Shown: one piece after another, positions 12,442 to 24,290 of the stretch | Numbering within the stretch: the first letter of the stretch is position 1 | Layout: each line of letters begins with the position of its first letter | Origin: Coenobita brevimanus | Taxonomy: Eukaryota; Arthropoda; Malacostraca; Decapoda; Coenobitidae | Direction of reading: 5' to 3' | NCBI GenBank assembly: GCA_032717465.1 | Contig: CM064683.1 | Coordinates: 38,925,042-38,989,041 of the forward strand | DNA: 64,000 nucleotides | Notes under the pieces: model-generated | Told to the model about the DNA's origin: nothing | The model's database searches: none | Seen by the model: the letters and a program-made list of their open reading frames with translations, nothing else | Made by a program: the position numbers and the translations under genes

Positions 12442-14100
12442 CCGGGTTTAAAAATGCACGTCGAAAAAAGTACAAGATACTTTAATCACTGAAAATTTGC
12501 GTTCGTGTAGACACAAAAATTAACTACTGATCTGAAGACTGGAATGTTCTTTCTTGGGTGAAAAGAGTGGACTGTTTTTGTTTTACAAAGATAAAAAAAA
12601 AGATTAAATAAAAACCTTAGCCTCATTTCCCATAATCCGCGGCACTTACACAGTACATTCATAATTAGCTCCCAAACTGAGTACTGTTCTTGTCATACAG
12701 GTACAAAATTTACTCCCAGATATATCAGTTATGTTCTAGAGACGAGATAAATGTAAACTGGCCTTTCCACTCTAAGAGGTGAAACTCTGTCACCGATAGT
12801 TAATCCAATTACAGAGAATTGTTACATGTAATCATTTCATGACTAAGTAAAATTATTTTAAAAAATATATTCTTCCTTTTTCTTATACTGTACTTCAAAG
12901 CAATATAACAGTACAGTACCTACCTTGGTGTTCCAACGACCAAGTCTGAAATTCCTTAAAATTCCTTAGATTACCCAAATTCTCTGAAATTTTCCTTGTG
13001 CTACATGAAATTCCTTTAAAAAAATCCATATAAGTAGAAACACAGGCTCTGACTCATCCTGTTCAAAAAGTCAGTCCCAGGGTGAATGTAATTGTGGAGA
13101 GGTAGCAAGAATTAAAATAAAATAAAAAGTTATCAATTTGCAGGGGCAGATTTTGTTGTCTATGCTAACACCGCTAACCATTCCGTACAGATGGAAAATA
13201 TATTTTTCCTGATAAATAAAGGCGTCGTTCTTAATCTACAGGTTCTACCTATTAAGTGGTAATTTTTCAGCACTCATGAGCGGTCTTTTAGCCTCATTAC
13301 ATCATACTCCCTGCAATTTATCGTTTTCTTACATATTCCCTACAGTTTATCTTTGTCTTACACTGCCAGCTGTCCTTGTAGAATACTGAGATGTAACGAG
13401 AGATTACGTTATGGGGCAGTTTACCATGAAGGGCAATGAAAGGAACCGTAAATTCGTCTTACTGTGCCGTGGAGCTACAGAAATCCAGTTGAAAAATGAC
13501 GAAAATTTCCTCAGGTTTAAAGTGGATGGATTGTAAAACAGGAAAAATTTCAGAACATGTAAATTCAGACAGACAGGCAGGCAGGCAGGCAGACGGACAG
13601 ACAGGCAGGCAGACGGAGAAGGAAATTATGGTGGGACAAAGACGACATTGGTTTTCTGCTGACTCACCAACATTTTTTGAACTTTCATCATCTCGCACTA
13701 GTTTCTTGCAATAGCCTCAGACGCGATGGCCGACCTTGCCTAATATAGCATGTAGACTTACGGAAGCATTGAAGTGCACTAACTCTGTACTAATGACGTA
13801 TTGTGTAACGGTATTGTCATGTAGGCCTGTGCCTTCCTTATGCAACCAGGATTTAGTATATATTAGCATGCATGTATGTTTGTATGTATGTATTTATGTA
13901 TGTGCGAATAAGATATCTAAAAGCTACTATCCAGTGAAAGTATCCCGTAAAAAAATGAAAATAAAGCCAAGCCAGAACCGTCAATTCAGAGATGACAGAA
14001 CACAATGCATTTAAAACACTAATCCCAGGCAGAAGGAAAAGACATTACATCTTATATTTCATTACGTCTGCTTCACTATTATTTATTTATTTATATCACA
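12440..14100. other. No gene seen
   Basis: AT-rich DNA; only a short CAGACAGG tract (13568-13617) stands out. Confidence 0.55.
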
Positions 14101-14103
14101 GTT

Positions 14104-14410
14104 AGGGCATGTCCGTCACTTTCCACCCTAACGCATCGTATCTTAGTGAATTATCTGTGGACAGAGAAGCATAACAAACCTCTCTCAGCTTTGGAATAAT
14201 AGCCGGGAGACGAAAATGAAAAGCAGAGGAGATGAAATATTCTACATCCTTTTCACCTTAAATCGTCCAAAATTTTCGTCCTTTTTTTTTTATATATAAG
14301 TAACTCAGTGGCAAGAAAAATGTTATGACTCTATATCTCCTCCGTAGCACTTCTTCATGACCAGCACCATATGCTAGCTGGAGAGGTGACAAGTTTAGAT
14401 CAAGGTGAAA
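14104..14410 (+). repeat. Dispersed repeats Z and W in tandem
   Basis: AGGGCATGTCCGTCAC through GAGAAGCATAACAAACCTCT (Z, also at 5269-5400 and 36000-36140), followed without a gap by a W copy (TTTTCGTCC...CTTCTTCATGACCAGCACC). Confidence 0.6.
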
Positions 14411-14669
14411 AGAGTACATGTGAACTTTAATCCCCAGTCATGCCTCATCACATCCATTCACTTAAAATATAATAATACATCTGGGCCATTGCCTTATAAA
14501 TTCCCTCACTTACATATCCTATATATGGCTAAGTCTTTTGTAGAATTAATAGTCTCAGTGGGTCTATCTGTCTATCTGTCTGTCTGCCTGTCTATCCATC
14601 TATCTATCTGTCTATCTGTCTATCTATGTCTGTCCATCTATCTGTCTATCTATCTGTCCATCCATCTAT

Positions 14670-14985
14670 AGCCAGACGCCTCAATCCCATGAGGGGTGGC
14701 CACAGACAAAATTGCTTCCATGTCGCCCTGTCCTCTGCCATTACGCTACCCTTACCCCAGCTCACATACCACTCTCTCATATACCTCTCCACTCTGTTCC
14801 TCTACCTCATCCCCGCTCTCCCCACCTCTACCTCATTCACATGCACTCTCCTCGTTAGTCTCTCACCGTCCATCCTCTCGACATGGCCAAACAACCTCGG
14901 TGTATTTTTCCTAACGCTTTCTATCACATCCGCATCCACACCACAACGCTCCTTCACGTCCTTATTTCTCAGTCTCTCAATAGGT
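14670..14985 (-). mobile_element. RTE-B 3' fragment with CTAT-rich tail
   Basis: Minus-strand copy of the 3' ~315 bp (TCTCGACATGGCCAAACAAC, GCCAGACGCCTCAATCCCAT). The adjoining 14562-14670 tract of CTAT/CTGT units is its expanded tail. Confidence 0.85.
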
Positions 14986-15116
14986 CATTTTCCAATTTTT
15001 TCCCTGATTTTCCGACGAGATAGGCCTGCCACAGGTCTAAGGACGATGAAGTTGATTTCGCTGGGGTGCGTGTGATGTAGAAAGGAAAGATTTTTGCTCG
15101 GTCTCTTTGGGAATGA

Positions 15117-15400
15117 ATTTTCAGTGGTCCAAACGTTAGGGCAAAAAAAACATAAACCCTCCAGGATGTGTATAATCTTAATCACTGGGTAGATAGATAG
15201 GTAGATAGATAGATAGATAAGCAGATCGATAGATAGACAGATAGCTGGGTAGATCATTAGTTAAATAGTTTTGAGTGGTCCAACCGTTAGCGCAAGAGAA
15301 ACATAAACCCTTCAGGATGTGTGTAATCTTAATCACTGGATAGTTAGATAGATAGATAGATAAGCAGATAGATGGGAAGATCACTAGATAAACAGATGAA
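15117..15400. repeat. 150-bp tandem duplication with (GATA)n
   Basis: GTCCAAACGTTAG...CATAAACCCTCCAGGATGTG (15127) recurs at 15277, each copy ending in a GATA tract. It borders the RTE-A insertion. Confidence 0.8.
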
Positions 15401-15410
15401 TATACTGTAT

Positions 15411-15424
15411 ATACCGTCAGTTAT
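15411..15424. repeat. Left target-site duplication of RTE-A
   Basis: ATACCGTCAGTTAT, identical to 17794-17807 at the 3' end of the element. Confidence 0.88.
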
Positions 15425-15798
15425 CGTCATCGTCATCAGCCTGTGGAATACATATAGGGATTGCTTAATTACGAATGCTGAAGCGGTGTGTGGTGTGGCA
15501 AGAGTAACATCAAAGAAGGAAGGTACGGCATGGTGGGATGAGGAGGTTAAGAGAGCGGTGAAAGAAGAGAGGAAGATGTGGCTAAAGTGGTTACATGACA
15601 GGGGTTCAGGGGTCCAGTTGAAATAAGAACTGAATATACTGAGAGCATGAAGCACGTAAAGAGACTAATGAAGAGGAAAAAGGAGGAGGGAAATGATGAT
15701 CTAGGAAGAAAATGAATGCGAACTAATCTGAAAATAGGAAGTTGTTCTGGAAAGAGGTGCAGAAATGTTGAGGTGAAAGCGGAAAGAAATGTGATGGT

Positions 15799-16254
15799 GT
15801 GAAGGATGTAGGTGGTAGTTTATTAACCCATGGGGATGAAATAAGGACCAGATGGAAAGAATATTTTGAAAGCCTGATGACTGGGAATAGAGAGAGCAGA
15901 GCCGTTGTAAACATGTTTGGTTTTGGGGGTGTGCAGAGAAGAAATGCAGTCCCAGGAGACGTGACACTTGCACAGGTGAAGAGTGCTGTGAAGCTGCTTA
16001 AAAATGGGAAAGCAGCTGGGATTGACAAGGTGTATGCAGAGATGCTCAAGTGTAGTGGAGAGAGTGGAATGAAGTGCTTGTGGGAGATATGTAAGAAGGC
16101 ATGGATGAGTGAAACTGTGCCTGCAGAGTGGAAAAAGGCTGTGATTGTACCCCTGTACAAAAATAAAGGTGAGCGAAGTGAGTGCAAGAATTATCGTGGC
16201 ATAAGTTTTTTGAGTGTGGTAGGGAAGGTATATGAAAGAATTATTATAAAGTAA
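15799..16254 (+). pseudogene. RTE-A reverse transcriptase, N-terminal part
   Basis: Open segment encoding the linker and RT fingers: LKNGKAAGIDKVYAEMLK, VPAEWKKAVIVPLYKNK, CKNYRGISFLSVVGKVYERI. It ends one base out of frame with the next RT segment, so one indel separates them. Confidence 0.85.
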
Positions 16255-16274
16255 GAGAGATATCAGAAGTCCTA

Positions 16275-16598
16275 ATGAGTGATGAACAGGGTGGCTTTAG
16301 GAGTGGTACAGGATGTGTGGATCAAAAATTTGCAGTGAGACAGATAGTAGAGAAGGCTTGTGAGAAGGACCATAAGTTGTTTATGGCATTCATTGATCTG
16401 GAAAAAGCATACGACGAGGTGGACAGAGAAGGATTGTGGAAAGTTTTGCGCATGTACGGTGTAGATGGTAAGCTGCTAGGTGCCGTCAATAGTTTTTATG
16501 ATGGTAGTGAAGCATGTGTAAGGGTTAATGGGCATCTCAGTGAATGGTTCACGGTCGGTGTGGGCGTGCGACAAGGTTGTGTGATGTCCTCATGGTTG

Positions 16599-16601
<3 letters not shown>
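16275..16601 (+). pseudogene. RTE-A reverse transcriptase, palm part 1
   Basis: Encodes DEQGGFRSGTGCVDQ, AFIDLEKAYDEVDREGLW (first catalytic Asp) and VRQGCVMSSWLF. It is then cut by a (TA)n tract exactly where related copies encode LFNLYMDGV. Confidence 0.88.

Positions 16602-16662
<61 letters not shown>
16602..16662. repeat. (TA)n microsatellite inside RTE-A RT gene
   Basis: About 30 TA units replace the codons between WLF and YMNGV of the RT palm. It disrupts the frame. Confidence 0.95.
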
Positions 16663-16665
<3 letters not shown>

Positions 16666-16667
<2 letters not shown>

Positions 16668-17418
16668 GAATGGGGTGATGAGAGAAGTAAAATCACGAGT
16701 AATGGAGAGAGGGATGGCGTTGGTAATGAATGGTGATGGATGGAATATCTCAAATTTGTTGTATGCTGATGATGCAGTGCTGCTTGCAAGTACTGGACAA
16801 GAACTTGGTAGACCAGTGCAGCGTTTTGGTGATGTCTGTGAGCGTCGTGCCTTGAGAGTAAGTGTAGAAAAGAGTAAAGTGTTGGTTTTTGAGTGAGGTG
16901 ACTCCCAGTGCGATGTTACAGTGAATGGAGAGAGGCTGGAATTGGTGAGAGAGTTCAAATACCTGGGTACAATGATAGAAAAGAGAGGAAAATGTGCAAA
17001 AGAAGTTGAAAATAGAGTGACACAAGGAAGAAAAGTAGCTGGTGCAATGAAGGCTTTGTTAAGAAACAGAGGCTTGAGTGTTGCAGCTACACGAGGCTTA
17101 CATGAAGGAGTTTTAATGCCAACTTTAACATATGGATGTAAGACTATGGTGTGGCATGAAAATAGAAAGTCAAGAGTAAGAACAGTGGAAATGGGACTCC
17201 TGAGGAATGTATGTGGAGTACAGGGGGTGGATAGAACACGAAATAATGAGATTCGTGAAAGATGTGGAGTGAGGAAGTCGGTGGACACCAGAATCGAAGT
17301 GAGTGTACTGAGATGGTATGGTCATGTGGAGAGAATGGATAACAGTAGAGTGGTGAATAAGGTGTATCTGAACGAATTTGAAGGCGGGAGGAGGCGAGGT
17401 ACGCCAAGGAGAAGGTGA
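16666..17418 (+). pseudogene. RTE-A reverse transcriptase, palm part 2 and C-terminal region
   Basis: Same frame throughout with a TGA at ~16897 (FE-stop-GD where relatives have an Arg codon). Contains LLYADDAVLLAS (catalytic YADD), VREFKYLGTMI, LHEGVLMPTLTYGC and WYGHVERMD. A terminal TGA replaces a likely Trp codon before [12 protein letters not shown]. Confidence 0.88.
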
Positions 17419-17758
17419 AGAGATATGGTTGATGAGTGTGTGAGGAAGAGAGGTTTGGAAGTCGGTGAGGCTAGGGAATTGACAAGAGATCGAGCTTGCT
17501 GGATGAATATTGTGAGGAGAAGTGCATGATCAGGGATTTGGCACCCCTTTTTAACATGGCAGCGTCCGGATTGACTCTATCGGATACGTTTATGTGAAGC
17601 TACAGATCGTCGTGAAAGTTTTTGGCGTATCCGATAGAGCCAGGATTCGGGGGACTTGAATGATGAGTGAATGGAAGCGTGGCCCATTGGACTGGGCAAA
17701 TTTGGACTGTCTGGACATTGCTACTCCTCACCCTGCCCTAGGGTGGGAAAGAAGGTCC

Positions 17759-17789
<31 letters not shown>

Positions 17790-17793
17790 ATAG

Positions 17794-17807
17794 ATACCGT
17801 CAGTTAT
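17794..17807. repeat. Right target-site duplication of RTE-A
   Basis: ATACCGTCAGTTAT directly after the (GAT)n tail; it pairs with 15411-15424. Confidence 0.88.
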
Positions 17808-17999
17808 TCATGTAAATATTGGCATCGCCCTTTAACGGTTAAGTTCTCCCGTTTTCCTTCTCATTCAACATACTCTGGTCCTCAGGGGTATTTTTTCAGG
17901 CCCTTGAACCCCAGTATCCTGTCATTCTTATCTAGTGAGTTGTTCCTGCTACCAGACGATTTTATTCAGTTTGACCCTTTCACTATGAGGACATTACTC

Positions 18000-18178
18000 A
18001 GTTAAGCTGGATGACGTATTTATAATTTTAATTAAGCTAGATGGCGTATTTATCATTTTAATTAAGCTGGACGACCTATTTATCATGTTAATTAAGCTAG
18101 GTGACGTATTTATCATTTTAATTAAGCTAGATGACGTAAGTATTTTAATTTAACTGGATGACGTATTTATCATTTTAA
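18000..18178. repeat. ~36-bp minisatellite
   Basis: Five to six units of AATTAAGCTAGATGACGTAT plus TTATCATTTT. Confidence 0.85.
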
Positions 18179-19094
18179 GCTACCACCAGACGATTTCATT
18201 CATCTTAAGGAAAGCTAAGGCCTATGTTGGTGGGGTCAGTGGGATCGGATTGGGATTGAGGCGGAATACTGATCCAGAAGTGTCACACCAAAACAGTCCA
18301 GCAGTTTCGGATCCGTTTGTCTTACTGCCTTCCCAGTGCCCCACCTGATTGTAAACAAAACGATGGCGATTGAAAGTTCAAATGGATGATTTGGTCAGCA
18401 GTAATGCTGCTCTCATTTTCAGCAATACGGTCCCATTAATGATGAAACGAGACACAGTTGAGCCCCTCATACCCGCCTTAGTAACTGGCAGTAGCGTTTT
18501 ATCAGTACATTATTTTAGAAAACAAGTAAATACGGGACTTACAATGTAGAAGCTGACGTTATATTTGTTTTGGTGTGACGTCACAATCCAGGATCGCCCA
18601 GCTCAGTCCACCTCGAGGAGGTGGACTGCCTCAGATCGATCCGGGATCATCTTTCACTCCAATCCAGGACTGTGCCTCGCCAAAACAGGATCAGCTGTCG
18701 GGATTGACTACCGGGTATATCTCGAGCCGGGATCGACCCGGGATTAAACTTTCTCTTGCCAAAACGTGCCTCTACTACGTATGAAGGAGCATGTAGCCGC
18801 TCCAGTTCAAAAAGGCGCCTTTAAGTTTAAAAAGAAGAAAAAAAAATATCTGGAGACTGCGCGATCAAAGATACGTTTTTGTAGTGAAGGGTTTAAGACG
18901 GACATTAAAGGTGAAGAGGCTAATGAAGGTGATAATTAACCCATTCAGTCTTAAAAAAAAAAAAAAAGGTCTTCAAAGCCAAATAGAGCCATCTGATGGT
19001 AGCAAAAATAAGGCTTGAAAGACGATACGATATTAGAGGTGTTGATTCCTGTGACCCACGCCCCTCGCCCCACACTGCTGTACTTCATTCACCT

Positions 19095-19285
19095 TAAGGT
19101 GGCCCAGATTTTTCGTCCTTTTGCGGTTTCTTCCACGTAGCAAAGTGGCAGAAAAAGACAGCCTTGTGGCTCCACGTGTAACTCTTCCTCGTGACTAGCA
19201 TCATACTCCAGCGTTAATCTGATGTTATAACTCAGCATTCAAGGTGGAGGGATAGCAATTTTAGGCCAAGGTGAAGTGGACAGAG
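19095..19285 (+). repeat. Dispersed repeat W
   Basis: Plus copy: AAAGTGGCAGAAAAAGACAG, CTCGTGACTAGCATCATACT, AGCAATTTTAGGCCAAGG. Confidence 0.7.
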
Positions 19286-20004
19286 TATAGGAATAATTAA
19301 GCCGCCACCTCTCCCACCTCTCCAAACGGTAGGAAAAAACTGAGATGGCGGTAAATAGGTCTCGAGTTAGGTCACAGTTACATCCCTGGTTAGGCTAGGT
19401 CACTTAGGCTGGGTTAGGAGACTCGGCCGTGGATTAGGATAGACTACGATAGGGTAAGTTGTGCCCAAAGGATAGGTTAGGCTAGGATACGTTAGGCTGC
19501 ATTAAGTTACTCTCTACAACTGTGCCCTAGGTAGGATGATTTAGTTAGTTTGGGTTAGGTCAGGTCAGGTGGTAAGGGCAATGATGAGGGCAGCAGGGGA
19601 CGTCCAGGGGAACTCCACCGCCCCTGCTGATTTGTTGAGTCGCCCTGCTACTTCCTGCTTCTCTCACTGGAGGATTCGTAACACATTTTTCTCTACGATT
19701 TATCTTTTATATTACACTTTAATATTCATTTAGGTTATCTATACTTTCTTAACATAATAGTGTTTCCTTCAGTAACCTTCTCTGAGTTCCTATCATAAAG
19801 GCGTTTTAAATGGAAAATAAATCGCTGAAGAAAAAATGCTACGAGACTTTCCATGTTCCCTAGAATACGGGTCATCTCTTCGTACTTCGTCTCTGTTTAT
19901 TTCTCCGTCTGTTTCCTTAATATTTGGTTTTTATTATATTTACGTGATTGTGGGTTATGTGTAAAAAGACAAAAAAGTATCATAAACGAGAATATGCTGG
20001 TGTA

Positions 20005-20196
20005 ATCATCATCATCACAAGCAGGTGTCATATCATCATTATAATCATCATCATCACAGGCAGGTGTCAACATCATCATCATCGTCATCATCGTAAGCAG
20101 GTGTCATCATCATCATCATCATCATAAGCAGGTGTCATCATCATCATCATCATCATAAGCAGGTGTCATCATCATCATCATCATCATAAGCAGGTG

Positions 20197-20230
<34 letters not shown>

Positions 20231-20295
20231 AAGCAGGTGTCATCATCATCATCATCACAAGCAGGTGTCATCATCATCATTATCACAAGCAGGTG

Positions 20296-20331
<36 letters not shown>

Positions 20332-20465
20332 CAAGCAGATGTCATCATCATCATCATCATCACACGCAAGTATCCTCATCATCATTATCATCATCACAAG
20401 CAGGTGTCTTCATCATCATCATCACAATCATCATCATCATTAATCATCATCACAAGCAGGTGTAA
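20005..20465. repeat. (ATC)n array punctuated by AAGCAGGTGT
   Basis: About 13 copies of AAGCAGGTGT separated by 5-12 ATC units; spacing varies, spacer sequence does not. Confidence 0.92.
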
Positions 20466-20728
20466 TCATCCTTCCCAGCTAAGGATGGTGTGATGTACTG
20501 TGGGGTGCTGACACAATGAAATATAAACCACAGTACGAAGCAGTTAGACTTATTACCAGCTTGTCCAGTGAAGCCACCCCCACACACCGTCAGTTATACA
20601 AAATCATAGTTCCACCTCAAAAGTCTTAGTAGTAGTAGTAATATTTGTATAACCAGGCAATTGAGCCGCCCGGTTATATCAGTGCCACTACATGAAGGCG
20701 TCCCTCGACCATCACGTTATCGGAATGG

Positions 20729-20729
20729 A

Positions 20730-20762
<33 letters not shown>

Positions 20763-21047
20763 GAGAGGGAGAGAGAGAGAGGTCATTTTACTGTTCGGAA
20801 ATACCTTGCATAGTTGATGATTGGTTCTGTTTTCCTATGAAATGTCCTTTCGTCTTTGTTCTTCCCTCCTCCTCCCATCCTCTCATCACCCTCCCTCCCT
20901 CCTTCTCCCTTCCTTCCTTCCTTCTGCCTCCTCTCCCTTCTCCTCCTCCTCTTTCTTGGTATTATTCTTATTATTACTGTCATCATCATTATTATCATCA
21001 TCAGAGAGTCAGTACACTCTATATATTAACAACTCTCTAACATGGAC

Positions 21048-21098
<51 letters not shown>
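20729..21098. repeat. (GA)n, pyrimidine tract and (ATT)n
   Basis: GA 20729-20781, CT-rich 20860-20955, ATT 21047-21098. Confidence 0.88.
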
Positions 21099-21099
<1 letters not shown>

Positions 21100-21308
21100 C
21101 ATCATCCAATCTTACGTTGCCCCATGAGGAGCGTAGGAGCCCCGGGCTAGGCAAGTTGGTCCTGACATTTAAGATGAGAGTGACCAGCCTCACTCATCCC
21201 TGAGTGGCATTACGTGAGCAATATACCTCAACCACCCCTTGGATATACACCTTCACCGGCTCAGTCCGATTGGAGCTCCGTAATTACCCACTGAACCACC
21301 AGGCGCCA
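21100..21308 (-). mobile_element. tRNA-derived SINE S1
   Basis: Full-length minus-strand copy ending GGCGCC at 21307. Its tail borders an (ATT)n tract. Confidence 0.8.
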
Positions 21309-22429
21309 AAATTATTATTATTATTTAGCATCTGCCCTAAATCTCCATGCTTGTCCATATCGAAAACTTCTAACACGCCAAAACACGATCGACAAACATC
21401 CCAATTTCTCCACATTCTTTTTCCTCATCTTCATATCCTTATTCATCTATTTCTTCCTCTTCCTCCTCTTCTTCCTCAGCTTCTTCTTCTTTTTCTTCTT
21501 CTTCTTCTTCTTCTATCTTAGACCCTTGTAACCCTAAAACGGTAAATTCGATCACCTTGGTTTTTCCACAGAAAGGTTTCATTATCCCCTGGGTCGGAAG
21601 CACGGTAGATATTGCCCGATAAAGGTCAGAGTAATAGGGCGAGCTTAGCTTAACTTTCACGACTTTGATCAGATATGGACAAAACTTCGGTGGAAGGGTA
21701 AAGGTGAGTAAAAGGTGAAGTGTTTCAATTTTGAGAACAATCGATCCAAATTTACGGTCGCACTACATTGCCAAACTTTCAGCCCCGTAACTCAAAAAGT
21801 TATTCAATTTGGATTAAACTTGGTGGAATGATTTAGAGTCAGCCGTAGATTAAACTGTTCAATTTTTATAATAATAGAACAAAGGTCAAGGTCACAGGAC
21901 AAAGGCAACTCAAGCAATTTAATCAAACTTAATGGAGGGGTTCATGGTCACGCAAAGATGAAATATTCCCAGTTTGAGAACACTCGGTTAAAGGTCAAGG
22001 TCACAGAGCTAGGTCAAATATTCGGTCATAGACAGATCGCAAGGCGTGTTGTTGCGCTGTCTCGGTGCTTTTTTTTTTTTCCTCCAGATGACAAAAAAAA
22101 AAAAAAAAAAAAAAAAATCAGCGCAAAAGAGATTTTCCGACCTGGAGGGAGTTTGTCAGAGCCTTCAGTAATCCCTTCTTTAACTTCACAACTACAACAC
22201 TCTTAATTTTAAAATGTTACAAAAACCTTGGGATGATGATGATGATGATGACGACGACGATGATGATGATGATGGTGATGTGATGATTATGAAATGCGTT
22301 GAATAGTAGTTCCGTTAGGATTACTCCCCCCACCCCCCCACCTTTTCGAAAGCACTGGATCGGCCCTGCCTTGGCAGCATATATTCAGACTTATTCTTCC
22401 TCGATGACATACAGTTTACCTATAGTTCA

Positions 22430-22632
22430 CTCACCGTAACTCGGCTCAGATTCTAGTCCTTTTGCAACCAACTTCCCGTGGCTCAGCGGCAGAAAAAGAC
22501 AATACCACGATTCGGGATCCTTTCCATGACACTTCTTCGTGACTAGCACCATATTCTAGTGTTAATCTTTTGTAGTTCATCATGCAAGGTGGAACAATGG
22601 CAGTTTTACGCCTAGCTGAAGTGAACAGGGTA
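22430..22632 (+). repeat. Dispersed repeat W
   Basis: Plus copy: GTGGCTCAGCGGCAGAAAAA, TTCGTGACTAGCACCATATT. Confidence 0.7.
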
Positions 22633-22657
22633 TATTTACTGAGATTCATGTCCACAG

Positions 22658-22800
22658 TAAGCCTGGTGGTCTGGTGGGTTAAGCCGCTCCAGGTGGCTTT
22701 GATTCTTAGGGTTTAAGTCCTAGAGTGGGTTGGGGTTTTTAGCACACATTATACCACTCAGGGAAGAGCGACTGATCATTCTTGTCTGAACCCTTTGAAA
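22658..22800 (+). mobile_element. tRNA-derived SINE S2
   Basis: GGTCTGGTGGGTTAAGCC resembles an A box and GGGTTTAAGTCC a B box. The body ACATTATACCACTCAGGG is shared with 45488-45680. Confidence 0.6.
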
Positions 22801-23293
22801 CCAAGTGGCGGCCTTTGTTTTCGGTGCTACCAGACGATGTATTGTTTCGCCTTAGGAAAAGCCTTATATCACTGAAGGGGTTTATTAAAGACTATATTTA
22901 ACCCTCAGCTGAAAAAGTCTATCCAAAACCGAATAAATCATAAATAAAATAGAAAACAATTGCCCTGGCTCAGTGAATTAATATGTTTTCCTTTGCTGGG
23001 GAAATGAAGGGCTGGATGATGGATGGGCGAGCGGATGGTGGGTATACTGCTGCGTCGGCATATCCAAGAGCAGTAATGTAATTCGTATATACTTCTCTAC
23101 TGATTTATTTTCTACATTACTCCTTTCATGCTATTTGTTTCTTTATCATCATTATCTGTATAAGGAACATACAAGAGGATATAAGAATGTAGTCTGCAGA
23201 AGTAAGTCGCTGAGAAAGATGCGTTACGGGATTTATAAAGGAAGTGCGAGAATGGCCCGTGATCGAAAAAAAAAAAATCAGTTAGTATTGTTT

Positions 23294-23296
<3 letters not shown>

Positions 23297-23351
<55 letters not shown>
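23297..23351. repeat. (CA)n
   Basis: About 27 CA units. Confidence 0.95.
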
Positions 23352-23353
<2 letters not shown>

Positions 23354-23599
23354 CTGACTCTTCTTATCGACTTGCTCTGTTAGTTTAGATACCAAGATGG
23401 CTTAATTGCAGCCTGACATTTTTCTTGAGCTAGCAGATGACTTAGCACGATATATTACTTCCTCTAAGCCTCCTCTTCATCCTGTCTTCCAGTACCATTG
23501 CGTCAGACACCAAGATGAAACATTCATTTGATATTTTTCATAAGAGACCAAATTACATTGCTTGACGACAAGATGACATTCAGGGGTACAGTTTTCGCG

Positions 23600-23634
<35 letters not shown>

Positions 23635-23802
23635 GTGGTGCCTGAATGAAATGGTCATCATTATTTCTAAGATAAAGTGTTTGCAAAGTGTTATGTGGTT
23701 ATCTGAGTTGTATCTAGGTTATATTTCAAAGATGCATGTGCTTGGAAAGTGCTATGTGAGTATGTAGGTAGGTAGGTAGAGAGAGAGAGAGAATCTAAAT
23801 TT

Positions 23803-23804
<2 letters not shown>

Positions 23805-23853
<49 letters not shown>

Positions 23854-23871
23854 GTGTGTGTGTGTGTGTGT
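23805..23871. repeat. (TA)n(TG)n
   Basis: About 22 TA then 10 TG units. Confidence 0.94.
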
Positions 23872-24129
23872 AATATTCAGTAACCAAGGAAACAACTCAG
23901 GAAATAATCATTAACAGCTGACTGAATACATCAATACTGACTGCCTTCCCGTTCAGTTTATTCAGTTAGAAAAGAGGTAACTGGGCGCCTCAGACCTTCC
24001 CCTCCTCCTTGACTGTGCCCATGCTAACACTGCGTCCTCTAAACTTACTTTTCCTGCCGTCTACTAGGACTGCATACGATACCACTAAGAAATATTGTAC
24101 TCTGATTAACCGAGACGTTCATGTTTTTG

Positions 24130-24290
24130 CAGCTTAGAATATAGGGCAGAAAAAGACAGTACTACGGTTGTACACTGTCTATATCACGTTTTTGTGACTG
24201 GTATCATACTCTATTGTTAATCTATTGTCACACCTCAGCTCTCAAGATGGAGAGAAGGCCATACTAGTCCAAGATAAAAGAGTCTGCAGC
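24130..24290 (+). repeat. Dispersed repeat W
   Basis: Plus copy: GGCAGAAAAAGACAGTACTA, TGTGACTGGTATCATACTCT; the 3' part is diverged. Confidence 0.6.

Larger units (their letters stand above)
15425..17793 (+). mobile_element. RTE-A non-LTR retrotransposon, 5'-truncated, dead
   Basis: Starts in the endonuclease-RT linker (GTAWWDEEVKRAV) and runs through RT to a (GAT)n tail. Visible RT motifs: KAAGIDKV, AFIDLEKAYDEVD, GVRQGCVMS, LLYADDAVLLAS, EFKYLGTMI, VLRWYGHVERMD, FEGGRRRGTPRR. Breaks: a one-base frameshift near 16250, a (TA)n tract plus frameshift at 16602-16662, and in-frame TGA stops near 16897 and 17416. A perfect 14-bp target-site duplication flanks it. Organisation and motifs fit the RTE clade. 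No function remains. Confidence 0.9.

Noticed and set aside
13568..13617. CRISPR-like or regulatory array of CAGACAGG units
   Set aside because: Short imperfect microsatellite without spacers; CRISPR is not expected in an animal genome.
20237..20493. His- or Ser-rich open frames
   Set aside because: Encoded by the (ATC)n array in three frames.
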